This document shows positions 14,058 to 22,540 of a stretch of 64,000 bases of DNA, in pieces. Source of the DNA: Clostridia bacterium (GTDB lineage Bacteria; Bacillota; Clostridia; Christensenellales; Borkfalkiaceae); assembly GCA_017508485.1 (NCBI GenBank), contig JAFVYV010000017.1, positions 1 through 64,000 of the forward strand, in the 5' to 3' direction. Within the stretch, counting starts at the first letter, position 1, and each line of letters begins with the position of its first letter. The position numbers were made by a program, and so were the translations under genes. The notes below the pieces were generated by a model. The model saw nothing but the letters and a program-made list of their open reading frames with translations, ran no database searches and was not told the origin of the DNA.

Positions 14058-16268
14058 TTACTCCTTATCAATATCGTGTTTGTTATTTAAATCTTGTATA
14101 AAATAACTGTTTTGTAAATTTAGTTCTTCAATAGATGCTTTAACGTCTGCATATTCTTCTAAGTCTAAAAGTCCTATTTCAGAACGTAGCGCACGTTGGA
14201 AATAATAATCGCTAAAACAGTCAGTAGAAAAACGGTTAGAATAAACTTTTTTGTGCATAATGTAATAGCGCTTAGCGTTTAATTCGCCGTCTTGAGTTCC
14301 AGCTTCTACGCCTACATTTAAGGCGCAGTAACCAAAAGTATTATAAGTTCTTACGTAATAATTGTGAAAAAACGAAAATACGTTTTTTATCAAGTACATA
14401 AAAAGAGTGTTGTCAGAACGATTAAAACGGTATCTATAATAAATATCGTTAAAACGTTTTGCTAAAAAAGCATGAAAAAGCTCATATAAACTAAAGAACG
14501 GCATAGCTAAACGTGTTTCAGAAGACTCTTTAATATGTATAATTTCGCAAAGGTCACGCGCATCAGCGCCCCAGCTTTCCGGACGTTGCTCATCCGTTAT
14601 AATTTTTACAAACGGAAAGTTACATACCGTTGCGCTATGACGTATCATTTTAAGTGAATCATTAAAACCGTCGTTCTTTTGATTTGCTAATAATTCTTTA
14701 ACTTTAGTTTCTAAAAGAGTTAAACTATTCTTACGTTCTTTACCGATTTCCGTAACGGATACTACACCGAACTCAAAAAAGTTAGATTTAGGGTTGTCCG
14801 GAAGAACTTTTTTCCCAAGTCTAAACATATCAAAGTCAATAATCTTTGCGTGGCGACTATATGCGTTTTGATAACGTACATCACGGCTAAAGAAATCAAA
14901 ATTCCAAAAAGGAAAGTTGCCTAAATCTTCTTTTATGTTATCTGAACGAACGGAATAGTTAGAAATAATTAAACTACTTTCAACAACGTAGATAAAATAA
15001 AGTTTTGCATAATCAATTAAAACTTCTGGCAGTTCAACCATTTTTAAACAGTCGTTATAATAAAAGTCATAACGTTCAAAATCATAATCAAAGAAAGGTT
15101 TATCATAGTCTAAACCAAACTTTTTCAAACGGCGCTTAACAGCCTTTAATAACATAACGTCATCCGTTTGAACTGACCAAAGGAAAAACAAATGATTAAA
15201 ATGCTTTTTAATCGTTGCTAAGTTATAAACCCAATGGTTAGAAATTGCCTTTTTAAGGTGATTTTCAAGGTTTATCCAAGGAAAATTAGGAAACTTCAAA
15301 TCACACTCTAAAATAAGTTCAAAAGCCTTTCTACGTAAAAGCACTTCTTCAGATAGCGCTATATCAGTTAACATTGTTGTTTTCTTTTTTCCCATAGTTC
15401 CACAAATAAAAGATAAAATAGGTCGTTCATTGATAAAACCACAGTTCTTACGTTCCATATGTTGTAAGCGCTGAAAACCGATTTTTTTACGTACAATACG
15501 TAAAACAACGTAGCCAACGATAGCCCAAATAAACACCGGCACAAAATCAAGCATAGGGGCAAGGTCCATTAAAAGCTTAAGGACTTGTCTATAAATACTT
15601 AAAAAATCAAATGAAAGTACAAAGTAAAAATAGAAAGCTAAAAACTCTACAAAAATAGAAATAACGTTAAAATTAAAAGCCCAAATAAAAAGCCATATCT
15701 GATAATAACGTTTATTGTTTTTTATAAAATCAAAAAAACTTAATATCCAGTTTTTCACCGGAAGAACAACTTTAGAAATAAAATGCTTAAATCTAATTAA
15801 AGCCTTGGTATCTTTATTGTAATCATTATTTTGCTTATCAAAATAGCGCCTAAAAAGAAAAACAAATAAAATTATTAACGGTAAAAGTAATAATAGCGCC
15901 ATAGCGATATAATAAGCTTTATCGCCTAAATAATTAAAATAAGATTTTAAGTTATCTACCGTAAAAACTTTATCCCAGTAAGCACTCCAAAGAACCTTGA
16001 ATTCTTCCCACGTTTCCGGAAGACCAAACGGCATTTCAAACGGTAGTTTAGAAAAATCATTTACCGTAACGTTAATACCAACGTCAAACCCTAAAAGTTC
16101 AGTAAAGTAATACGCAATAGATAGACCGAAGTCTTTAAAACTTTCGGCCAATCTACGTAATGCGTATGGAAAACAAAAAATGCTACACAGTATAAAACCT
16201 ACCGTAATCAAAATACAAATATAATGTCTATAATTTATCTTTCTTAATTTTTTAAAAACCCTTTTCAT
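14058..16268 (-). CDS. Zot-like membrane ATPase (filamentous phage assembly)
   Basis: A 736-residue protein. Several membrane segments lie in the first 270 residues (near 15-33, 118-137, 190-215 and 245-265). A P-loop follows at 290-298 (GTMGKKKTT), then a long insert, and ITDEQRP near 557-562 followed by SWGADARDLCEIIHI, which matches the Walker B-like and Q.P...D...R region of Zot/pI ATPases of the FtsK-HerA group. Zot-type proteins assemble and extrude filamentous phage at the inner membrane. Known Zots have one membrane segment after or before the ATPase domain and are shorter, so this is a large variant. Start overlaps the upstream stop as TAATG. Confidence 0.65.
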   Translation of the reverse strand: MKRVFKKLRKINYRHYICILITVGFILCSIFCFPYALRRLAESFKDFGLSIAYYFTELLGFDVGINVTVNDFSKLPFEMPFGLPETWEEFKVLWSAYWDKVFTVDNLKSYFNYLGDKAYYIAMALLLLLPLIILFVFLFRRYFDKQNNDYNKDTKALIRFKHFISKVVLPVKNWILSFFDFIKNNKRYYQIWLFIWAFNFNVISIFVEFLAFYFYFVLSFDFLSIYRQVLKLLMDLAPMLDFVPVFIWAIVGYVVLRIVRKKIGFQRLQHMERKNCGFINERPILSFICGTMGKKKTTMLTDIALSEEVLLRRKAFELILECDLKFPNFPWINLENHLKKAISNHWVYNLATIKKHFNHLFFLWSVQTDDVMLLKAVKRRLKKFGLDYDKPFFDYDFERYDFYYNDCLKMVELPEVLIDYAKLYFIYVVESSLIISNYSVRSDNIKEDLGNFPFWNFDFFSRDVRYQNAYSRHAKIIDFDMFRLGKKVLPDNPKSNFFEFGVVSVTEIGKERKNSLTLLETKVKELLANQKNDGFNDSLKMIRHSATVCNFPFVKIITDEQRPESWGADARDLCEIIHIKESSETRLAMPFFSLYELFHAFLAKRFNDIYYRYRFNRSDNTLFMYLIKNVFSFFHNYYVRTYNTFGYCALNVGVEAGTQDGELNAKRYYIMHKKVYSNRFSTDCFSDYYFQRALRSEIGLLDLEEYADVKASIEELNLQNSYFIQDLNNKHDIDKE

Positions 16269-16351
16269 TAATTACAACCCGAATAAAAAAAATAACCTAC
16301 AAATAAAACTAAAATAAAACCTAAAATAACGTATAAAAATTTTTTAAACAT
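16268..16351 (-). CDS. 27-residue membrane peptide
   Basis: Encodes MFKKFLYVILGFILVLFVGY followed by FFYSGCN, a basic N-terminus and one membrane helix. The stop overlaps the Zot-like ATG by one base (TAATG), which supports translation. The size resembles pVII/pIX tip proteins of filamentous phages. The ribosome binding site is weak, so it may depend on coupling. Confidence 0.5.
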   Translation of the reverse strand: MFKKFLYVILGFILVLFVGYFFYSGCN

Positions 16352-16355
16352 ATTG

Positions 16356-18257
16356 CTATTTTTTGCCACCACCTTTGAATAAACCTATAATCCATTTAAC
16401 AAATTTAAACGGCGCAGTTACAACAAATACAAGAACGTTTCCAATTAATTTAAATCCACCAAAAGCAGAAAGAATCCAGAATAATACAAAGACTAAAATA
16501 ATTGAAAATAATGTAGTTAACAATCTATTTTTTTGACAACCATTATTGTTTAACGGGGGTGTTGCATCTGGAATAATATCCATAGGGTCCATAATAACTG
16601 GAATAACTGTTTTAACGTTATCTTTTACGAAAGTTATATCAATAATGTCAAACTCTAAATCAATTTCTTCTTGGAAAAAATAAGCATCAAGATTAACAGT
16701 ATTATTCCAACCCAATAAACCACCTACCAAAGCCCAAAAATCACTAGAGCTAAAAGAAGTAGCTGCTTGTGAAAAATAACTACTTTCACGATATCTAAAA
16801 AGATAAATTGTATTATTATTTTTATTAGCTTCATAAAATTTTATAAAATTATCAACATCATGTAATCCAATTTTAAGTTTAAATGCTATTTCTTCTTCAT
16901 CACCAATTAAATCATTTGGCTGAACGGCATATATTGCTTGTATATTAGAGAATTCACTAGAATAATCTTCTTCTAAATTCCATAATTTTTTCCAAAAACT
17001 ATCACCAACCTTAAAACTTTTTAATTTATATTCATAATCAAATGATATGTTCTTGTCGGTAAATTCTGAATCAACAGAAGAAAACATACAACGTGCATAT
17101 TTATCTAAAACAAGTTCGCCATCATATATATCCTTACTTTCAAGAAGTTTAGTTCTAATTTTTTCACTATCTAAAACATATTTATCAATACTAGAAGAAT
17201 TAGATGCATCAAATAATAAATATAAAGGATTTATATTTTTTTCACCATGCGCATTAAAAGACCAATCCCAAAAAAATTCAGTAGAATCTAAATCTCCATA
17301 TTTTCTAAAATTTCCACAATAAATATAATCTAAATTATCATCAGTAGAGATTTCCTTACCAACAAATGGTTCAATAGCATTAAAAGCTTCTTTATTTGCT
17401 GTAACTAAACCGGGAGCAAGTTTTGCAACAAGCCATCTTGCATGAATCGCATTAATTGCACCATACACGTCATAATCATTACTAACGGCAAAATAAACAC
17501 TATGTAAACTATCTTGTGTAAATACACTTTCACTATTATGACCATCTGGGCGATATACAGTATCATAAACGTCTAACTTCATAGTGGTTAAATAATCACT
17601 AACTACAGTTAACGTGCTTTCAGCATTTTCATTAGCGCCACAGCCTTTTGCATAACCAGAATATTTATATGTTAAAGCGTTTTTATAATCATGCGCATTT
17701 GATTTGTCTTTTTCTAAAAGTTCAAAGCTACTTACGTTATAAACTCGTGTTTCAGAATTTAACGTCTTTAAAAAATATTCTTTTTGCGCTTCTGATAATT
17801 TAACTTTAAATTTGAAAAACAAATTTTCATAATTTGGTCTATTACAAACATCAATAAGAATTAAATTATATTTATTATAATCTTTATCAGCCTTACCAGT
17901 TATAGAAAATTCAATATTATTTGAAGCACTATTTAAATCAAATTTTAAATTTCTTGGATTATAAATATAAACATAAAGAGAATAATCTTCTTGCTTATCT
18001 GCAAAAGGACTATAACAATATTCCATAAAAGAAAGAATTTGTGTTTCTTTTTTTTCGTTATAACTATATTCTTCTAAACTAAATGGTTTACCGTCTATAG
18101 ACATATCTTCTAAATCTTCAAGAACGTCGGTTTCTTCAATTATAGGAACAGAACTATTAGCCAAAACATAATTAGGGCCAATAGTAGAAAACAACGTTAA
18201 CAAACACAAAGAAATTAAAATCAAAAACGTTACCGTTTTATTTTTCATTAGTTTCAT
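16356..18257 (-). CDS. large membrane-anchored secreted protein, candidate adsorption/tip protein
   Basis: A 633-residue protein with an N-terminal signal (TVTFLILISLCLLTLFSTIG, cleaved near VLA-NS), about 540 exported residues, and a C-terminal hydrophobic segment (LLTTLFSIILVFVLFWILSA) followed by further hydrophobic and basic stretches ending GGGKK. This topology matches pIII-type adsorption proteins of filamentous phage, and the position just before the Zot-like gene fits. I start at ATG 18257, six bases after AGAGGTG. No sequence family recognised. Confidence 0.6.
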   Translation of the reverse strand: MKLMKNKTVTFLILISLCLLTLFSTIGPNYVLANSSVPIIEETDVLEDLEDMSIDGKPFSLEEYSYNEKKETQILSFMEYCYSPFADKQEDYSLYVYIYNPRNLKFDLNSASNNIEFSITGKADKDYNKYNLILIDVCNRPNYENLFFKFKVKLSEAQKEYFLKTLNSETRVYNVSSFELLEKDKSNAHDYKNALTYKYSGYAKGCGANENAESTLTVVSDYLTTMKLDVYDTVYRPDGHNSESVFTQDSLHSVYFAVSNDYDVYGAINAIHARWLVAKLAPGLVTANKEAFNAIEPFVGKEISTDDNLDYIYCGNFRKYGDLDSTEFFWDWSFNAHGEKNINPLYLLFDASNSSSIDKYVLDSEKIRTKLLESKDIYDGELVLDKYARCMFSSVDSEFTDKNISFDYEYKLKSFKVGDSFWKKLWNLEEDYSSEFSNIQAIYAVQPNDLIGDEEEIAFKLKIGLHDVDNFIKFYEANKNNNTIYLFRYRESSYFSQAATSFSSSDFWALVGGLLGWNNTVNLDAYFFQEEIDLEFDIIDITFVKDNVKTVIPVIMDPMDIIPDATPPLNNNGCQKNRLLTTLFSIILVFVLFWILSAFGGFKLIGNVLVFVVTAPFKFVKWIIGLFKGGGKK

Positions 18258-18269
18258 AAAAAACACCTC

Positions 18270-19424
18270 TTAATTTTGAACAACTTTTAAGTTAAAAATT
18301 TCTATAGTATCGTATAAATCAGCATATAGATATAATCCGATAGAATTTATATTTTCAGTTGCTTCAAAAGTTATTTTTTTAGTTGTTACGTTACAAGAAT
18401 GAAGAGAAATACCGTCATATACAATAAAATCTTCATAAGAAATAAATTTATCTTCAAAATCACCAACACGTAAAAAGATATCTTTATTCATAGCATTTGG
18501 TATACCAAGCCAATTTGTTGTGTTATTAAAATTAACACTATCAATTTCACCATTTCTAATTGCATAAGTTAATTCAATTGTATAAGAATTATTAACTAAA
18601 AAATAATCATAAAAAGAGAAACGAATTAATGATGCAGTTGAAAGAGAAGAACGCGCTTGAAAAATTAAAGAGTTAGAATAGTTAGGTTGATTAGAATTGT
18701 CAAATTTAGCAAAAGCATTACTTAAAGCCCTATTACAAGAAATAGACTTAAATCCACCACCAACAACAGAAATATCTTCTGTAAAAGTGATAAGATGTGG
18801 TGAATTAAAAGAATAATAATTATCTGCAATATCATCAAACTTAGCTACATTTAAAAAATCAGAAGTCTTAAAATCTAATTCTGCTAAAGATTGCTTAAAA
18901 GAAAAATCAATAGTATATTTTATTGAACCATTAAAATTTGAAACTTCTAACGTATAAAGATAAGTTGATGGTAATGTTTCTTCAATAACAACGTTATCAT
19001 AACCAGTTGCTTCTTTTAATAAATCTAAAACGGTAAAAGGCGAACCAAAAGATAAAACAAAATAATTTTCTTGTTTATCAATTTTAAAACAAGATAAATT
19101 ATTTAAATTCACATTAATCCATTTTTTAGCAGCACCATCTACTGTAAAAGAAAAATTAGAATCAACGTTAGGTTTAACGTCTATAAAAAAAGAATTATCT
19201 TTAGGTTCTACAAAATATTTAACATCAAAACGATATTCTTCCGTAAAATAAAAATCCATTTTATTATCATAAGTAACGATATCTTTATCACCATACTTTA
19301 AATAAAACGTTTTAAAATCTTCATTAAATCCGTTAGTAAACTTAATTACAACCCCAACAACAAAACAAACAATTAAAACAGATAATAAACCCAAAATTAC
19401 ATTACCTTTTCTTTTCTTACTCAT
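18270..19424 (-). CDS. membrane-anchored exported protein of the element
   Basis: A 384-residue protein with one N-terminal membrane helix (ILGLLSVLIVCFVVGVVI) after a basic start and a long exported part rich in Phe, Asn and Asp and probably beta-structured. No motif recognised. ATG 19424 is favoured by GGAGGT six bases upstream; the longer TTG start overlaps that site. It lies between the candidate coat protein and the large tip protein and has twelve bases to the next start, so it is probably a virion surface protein. Confidence 0.55.
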   Translation of the reverse strand: MSKKRKGNVILGLLSVLIVCFVVGVVIKFTNGFNEDFKTFYLKYGDKDIVTYDNKMDFYFTEEYRFDVKYFVEPKDNSFFIDVKPNVDSNFSFTVDGAAKKWINVNLNNLSCFKIDKQENYFVLSFGSPFTVLDLLKEATGYDNVVIEETLPSTYLYTLEVSNFNGSIKYTIDFSFKQSLAELDFKTSDFLNVAKFDDIADNYYSFNSPHLITFTEDISVVGGGFKSISCNRALSNAFAKFDNSNQPNYSNSLIFQARSSLSTASLIRFSFYDYFLVNNSYTIELTYAIRNGEIDSVNFNNTTNWLGIPNAMNKDIFLRVGDFEDKFISYEDFIVYDGISLHSCNVTTKKITFEATENINSIGLYLYADLYDTIEIFNLKVVQN

Positions 19425-19435
19425 AAATACCTCCA

Positions 19436-19474
19436 AATAAAAAACGGATAGCGAACAAACGTCGCTTATCCGCT
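19436..19474 (-). terminator. terminator between coat-position gene and distal genes
   Basis: Leftward CGGATAAGCGA and TCGCTATCCG pair around CGTTTGT, then TTTTTTATTT. A terminator after the abundant coat gene is a known feature of filamentous phages. Confidence 0.75.
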
Positions 19475-19503
19475 TTTACAAACTATGAAAAAATTATTAA
19501 TTA

Positions 19504-19977
19504 TTATTTATTAACAGAAACTGTTAATTGACGTGCATATCTACCAATTTCACCAAAAGAAACTTCTGCATCATTAGTAGGAGTAACTACAATTCTAAAG
19601 AATTCAGCATCTTCTGGAGTTGACGTTCCGTCAAAATCAACGTCTAAAACGTCTGTTGCGCTGATAAATTCTTCATCTGCATTATAGAAGTAAACCTTAT
19701 AGGTAACGGTTGCATCTTCTTTAATGTCAACGTTAAGACCATCAACTTCCTTTAACTCTTTTAAGTAAATAGAAGTAGTGCCTTGTTCGTACTCACCAGT
19801 TTCATCAAGTATACCTATAGAATAATTGAAAACGTTAGAGCCAATAGTCTTAGTGTCTTCAGTCTTATTAATTTTTGAAAAAGTAAAAAGAACGGCAACT
19901 AATAAAACAGCAATTAACGAAAAGGCGATAATAAACATAAGTTTATTCTTATTCATTTTTCTTTTAAAAGTACTCAT
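19504..19977 (-). CDS. membrane-anchored protein in major-coat position
   Basis: A 157-residue protein with a basic N-terminus, one membrane helix (LMFIIAFSLIAVLLVAVLF) and an acidic, probably beta-rich exported domain of about 120 residues. It has a strong ribosome binding site (GGAGG) and is followed by the only strong terminator of the leftward operon, which suggests high expression. Inovirus major coats are usually under 80 residues, so this may be a distinct structural protein instead. No family recognised. Confidence 0.5.
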   Translation of the reverse strand: MSTFKRKMNKNKLMFIIAFSLIAVLLVAVLFTFSKINKTEDTKTIGSNVFNYSIGILDETGEYEQGTTSIYLKELKEVDGLNVDIKEDATVTYKVYFYNADEEFISATDVLDVDFDGTSTPEDAEFFRIVVTPTNDAEVSFGEIGRYARQLTVSVNK

Positions 19978-20040
19978 AAAATTTTATCCTCCACTTTTTT
20001 TATTTTTACTACAAAAAAATTTTCATAGTTTTTTAATATT

Positions 20041-21153
20041 TTACTTTCCAAAAAGTTCATCATCCAAATCAAACGTTTCTTCTAAAACAAAGTTAGAAAC
20101 AGAATACGTTTCAACCGGTTTACAAATCTTATCAAAAATATTTGAAACGGTTTCTTTCTTTGGTGCTGTCTTTTTCAAATCATAAACTTCGTTATAATAA
20201 CGTTTTGGCTTTCCAGCCGGTTTACCTTCACTATCCAAACTGTTATAAACTAAAATCTCTTTATCTTTAACTTCTACGTAAACACTAATTCTACGATATA
20301 ACTGGTCTAAAGTATCTATTTGATTATAACGATACTTTTTATACCAGTAATGAATAGGAACGGAACTTGTTAAAATAATAACTTTGCCGTTAAATACCTT
20401 GTTAGCAAAACGGCTACGTACACTTGAACTTGTATTATTATCAAGAATTTTAAGTAGGTCTGAAAGGTCTTCAAATGCCGTATCGCGCATATCATCTAAT
20501 ATAATGGCGCGTTGACCAAGATAATCTTGGAACGGATCGTTAGAAGAAGAACTGATACAATAGTCATATCCTAACTCTTCTAAAAGTTTTTTTGCATAAT
20601 ACGTTTTGCCCGTTCCACCTTTGCCGGAAATAAAAATAACGTCAATATTTCTATCTGGATTAAAGGTGAGCATAGAACACTCAATTTTCCAAAGACGTTC
20701 AAGTTGACGATGCGCCGTACACTTTTCCGATATAGGCAACGTGTCTATGTATTTAAGCATCTGCGCAAAGCTATATTCCTTAAAGTTACCTATAATCTTT
20801 GACTTTTGAATTTCCGTTTCAAAAGAAAAGTTTGCAACAACTTCAGACGGGTCGTATTGGTGCTTATATTGTTGACTATCATTACCGTGAGTAAGATATT
20901 TCAACATATCAGTTTTACGGCCCTTAACCTTTGATACAAGGTTAGGGGGAACTTCAAACCAACTTGCAACCAATTCGTGAGAAACACCGTTATTTCCAAA
21001 ATTTACGTAAATATGATAATGATTACGTGTATCATCCTTATCGTGTAAGATATAAGCATACTGCTTAATTGTTTTATATTTCATACAAGTTTCTTGTATA
21101 TCAACAGTCAACTTGTCTTCATTAATTACTATTTCATACTGCTTTAATTGCAT
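20041..21153 (-). CDS. rep: rolling-circle Rep: HUH endonuclease plus superfamily 3 helicase
   Basis: A 370-residue replication initiator of CRESS-DNA type. The nuclease domain has the HUH motif HYHIYV (His45, His47) and a catalytic-type Tyr86 in YLTHGND. The helicase domain has Walker A GKGGTGKT near residue 180, a Walker B-like AIILDDMRD near 221-229 and motif C ILTSSVPI. It would nick one strand at the origin, stay linked to the 5' end and drive unwinding. Related Reps occur in bacterial plasmids, phytoplasma replicons and eukaryotic CRESS viruses. Start has AAAGGGG upstream. It follows the stand-alone HUH protein gene by 34 bases. Confidence 0.85.
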   Translation of the reverse strand: MQLKQYEIVINEDKLTVDIQETCMKYKTIKQYAYILHDKDDTRNHYHIYVNFGNNGVSHELVASWFEVPPNLVSKVKGRKTDMLKYLTHGNDSQQYKHQYDPSEVVANFSFETEIQKSKIIGNFKEYSFAQMLKYIDTLPISEKCTAHRQLERLWKIECSMLTFNPDRNIDVIFISGKGGTGKTYYAKKLLEELGYDYCISSSSNDPFQDYLGQRAIILDDMRDTAFEDLSDLLKILDNNTSSSVRSRFANKVFNGKVIILTSSVPIHYWYKKYRYNQIDTLDQLYRRISVYVEVKDKEILVYNSLDSEGKPAGKPKRYYNEVYDLKKTAPKKETVSNIFDKICKPVETYSVSNFVLEETFDLDDELFGK

Positions 21154-21187
21154 TTATTTTACCCCTTTGCGACAAAGCAAGTTTTAA

Positions 21188-21529
21188 TCAATATTTATTA
21201 CAACGTTTTCTTTTAGCTTCTTCTTTATATTTTTTATAAAAACCATCACTATGAAAAACTTCTAAAGCATCTTTAATAAAATAATTGTAAATTGAAAAAT
21301 AATCGCTTTTACATATTTCTATAAAACTTTCTAATAATGAAAAAGCACGTGATACGTCTTCTTTGCTTTTTAAATCATTAAATTCTAAAAAGAAATGATA
21401 ATGTAAAGACTCATCTAAACAATGCTTTGCATAAAGCCAATTTTCAATTTTAAAGTTATTACATTTTTTTAACATTACAGAAAGAGTTGATTCTTCCTTA
21501 AAAACAAAACAAAATTTTCTACTTCTCAT
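21188..21529 (-). CDS. stand-alone HUH mini-Rep
   Basis: A 113-residue protein of HUH-domain size. HYHFFLEF carries His43 and His45, nearly the same positions as in the full Rep, and YNYFIKD gives Tyr83, matching Rep Tyr86. No helicase domain follows. ATG 21529 with AGGGG upstream is used; the longer reading crosses the iteron and hairpin region. It may process the origin, terminate rounds of replication or act as a dominant regulator of the full Rep. Confidence 0.6.
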   Translation of the reverse strand: MRSRKFCFVFKEESTLSVMLKKCNNFKIENWLYAKHCLDESLHYHFFLEFNDLKSKEDVSRAFSLLESFIEICKSDYFSIYNYFIKDALEVFHSDGFYKKYKEEAKRKRCNKY

Positions 21530-21564
21530 AAAATACCCCTTGTAGGCAATAAGTTTTTGCCTAA

Positions 21565-21740
21565 TTTTTCCACCTTTTTTCTTATTTTTTCCACCTTTTA
21601 AAGTGGTTTTTCCACCTTTTGCCAAACGCGCTTGGACAAGCCCCAAGCGCGTAGGCATAAAAGTGAGAATTTTATTAGAGATTTCCACTAATGCCAACAA
21701 ACAAAAGTTATCAACATTTTTACTATTTTTTCCACCTTTT
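21565..21740. repeat. Rep iterons
   Basis: TTTTTCCACCTTTT occurs at 21565, 21586 and 21607, exactly 21 bp apart, and again at 21727. The tandem set adjoins the GC-rich hairpin at 21621. Such phased repeats beside a hairpin are the usual Rep binding arrangement. Confidence 0.75.
21621..21656. promoter_or_regulatory. candidate double-strand replication origin hairpin
   Basis: ACGCGCTTGG (21626-21635) and CCAAGCGCGT (21643-21652) form a perfect 10-bp stem around ACAAGCC, extended by GCC/GGC. It is the most GC-rich structure in an AT-rich element, lies beside the iterons and upstream of both Rep genes. The loop or stem base would hold the nick site. Confidence 0.65.
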
Positions 21741-21758
21741 GCCTAAATTAAAAATTTT

Positions 21759-21929
21759 TCAAGTTAAAAGTGCAAAAATTTCTTTAACCGTTTCTTTAAC
21801 GGTAAAATAAACGAATTCATCAATATAAACGACTGAACCGTCCTTTACTTCGCCAATATAAAGTATTTTTGAAATGTTGCAAAGGACGATTTCGTTTTTT
21901 ATAGTATGTAAAGATATAAACTTGTCCAT
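21759..21929 (-). CDS. 56-residue hypothetical protein
   Basis: Begins MDKFISLHTIKNEIVLCNIS and continues ILYIGEVKDGSVVYIDEFVYFTVKE in part. The ATG is one base after the stop of the OB-fold-like gene, so it is coupled. It looks like a small beta-rich protein; the pattern (short strands, ending in VKETVKEI) is loosely like FlbD-type small proteins. Function unknown. Confidence 0.45.
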   Translation of the reverse strand: MDKFISLHTIKNEIVLCNISKILYIGEVKDGSVVYIDEFVYFTVKETVKEIFALLT

Positions 21930-21930
21930 G

Positions 21931-22251
21931 TTATACAATTAAATCACTTTCTTTATAAGCAGATTCTTTAACTAAAGAAACATCCATTATAAAAGGTTTT
22001 TGAGTAAATTCGTTTAAAGAATAATCTACGTTAACAACGTCACCAATTTTTAAGTTCTTATACTTATTAAACTTATCTGGTGATTTTAAAGCACCACCTA
22101 CTGTGCTAACACAAACGGAAGTACTTTTTGGGTAATAAAGATTACCGTTACTCATCTTAGTTGGCATAATAGCCATAGTTAACCAAACTTGGTCTTCATT
22201 TGTCTTACTATCTTTTGATTGTCTTACAGATACTACAATTGCTCTTTTCAT
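21931..22251 (-). CDS. putative ssDNA-binding (OB-fold-like) protein
   Basis: A 106-residue protein, first gene of the leftward operon, with a very strong AAAAGGAGG site. It begins MKRAIVVSVRQSKD, then QVWLTMAIMPTKM, a central GDVVNVDY and QKPFIMDVSLV end, compatible with a small five-strand OB fold. Filamentous phages place their ssDNA-binding protein (gene V type) next to Rep, and size and place fit. The assignment rests on context and pattern, not on a named family. Confidence 0.5.
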   Translation of the reverse strand: MKRAIVVSVRQSKDSKTNEDQVWLTMAIMPTKMSNGNLYYPKSTSVCVSTVGGALKSPDKFNKYKNLKIGDVVNVDYSLNEFTQKPFIMDVSLVKESAYKESDLIV

Positions 22252-22330
22252 TTTAAATACCTCCTTTTGGGATGAAAAAAACCCAACTAAAAAATAAAAA
22301 TATATTTATTAACCCTAAAAAGGGGATAAC

Positions 22331-22374
22331 TCAAGGGGAGATGGTATTTATATAGCACCCCATCTCGGGTGCAC
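22331..22374. promoter_or_regulatory. overlapping hairpins upstream of the phage operon
   Basis: GAGATGG and CCATCTC can pair, or GCACCC and GGGTGC can pair around CATCTC; the two are mutually exclusive. This GC-rich island lies 80 bp upstream of the first operon gene, in its leader or operator region. Most of 22252-22624 otherwise holds no gene; it contains the element's right end and the rpmG promoter. Confidence 0.45.
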
Positions 22375-22411
22375 TAAAAAATTTTCTAAAGGAGAATTTG
22401 TGCCAATAATA

Positions 22412-22420
22412 CTTGACATT
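22412..22420. repeat. candidate right terminal inverted repeat core
   Basis: CTTGACATT is the complement of AATGTCAAG at 9279-9287; inward of both, matches continue through a CACA/TGTG about ten bases further in. Confidence 0.4.
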
Positions 22421-22499
22421 AAGTTCGACTATCATGAGTAATTTATTTATTCATGTTACAAAAAATCCCCAACAGCTTTGTGTAATTTGATTATAGAAT

Positions 22500-22519
22500 A
22501 TAAAAAAATGTAAAAAACC
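22500..22519. repeat. possible right attachment repeat
   Basis: Direct copy of 9256-9274 with one extra A in the first A run; 21 bp upstream of the rpmG -35 box. Confidence 0.35.
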
Positions 22520-22540
22520 ATTAAAAATTGTGAAAAAAAC

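Larger units (their letters stand above)
9275..22425. mobile_element. integrated inovirus/plectrovirus-like element with IS30-type transposase
   Basis: A block of phage-type genes sits between host genes rbr and rpmG. From right to left it has an OB-fold-like protein, HUH Reps, membrane-anchored secreted proteins, a Zot-like ATPase and small unknown genes, then an outward nuclease gene, a type I toxin locus, hairpins and an IS30-family transposase. Candidate ends are an imperfect inverted repeat: AATGTCAAG at 9279-9287 and its complement CTTGACATT at 22412-22420, each followed inward by further matches including CACA. The alternative is the direct repeat pair at 9256 and 22500. The gene order fits a filamentous ssDNA phage; no known family was identified by search. 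Confidence 0.7.

Noticed and set aside
21565-21740. possible CRISPR array
   Set aside because: Repeats are 14 bp with 7-bp gaps and sit beside Rep genes; too short, no spacers, no cas genes.
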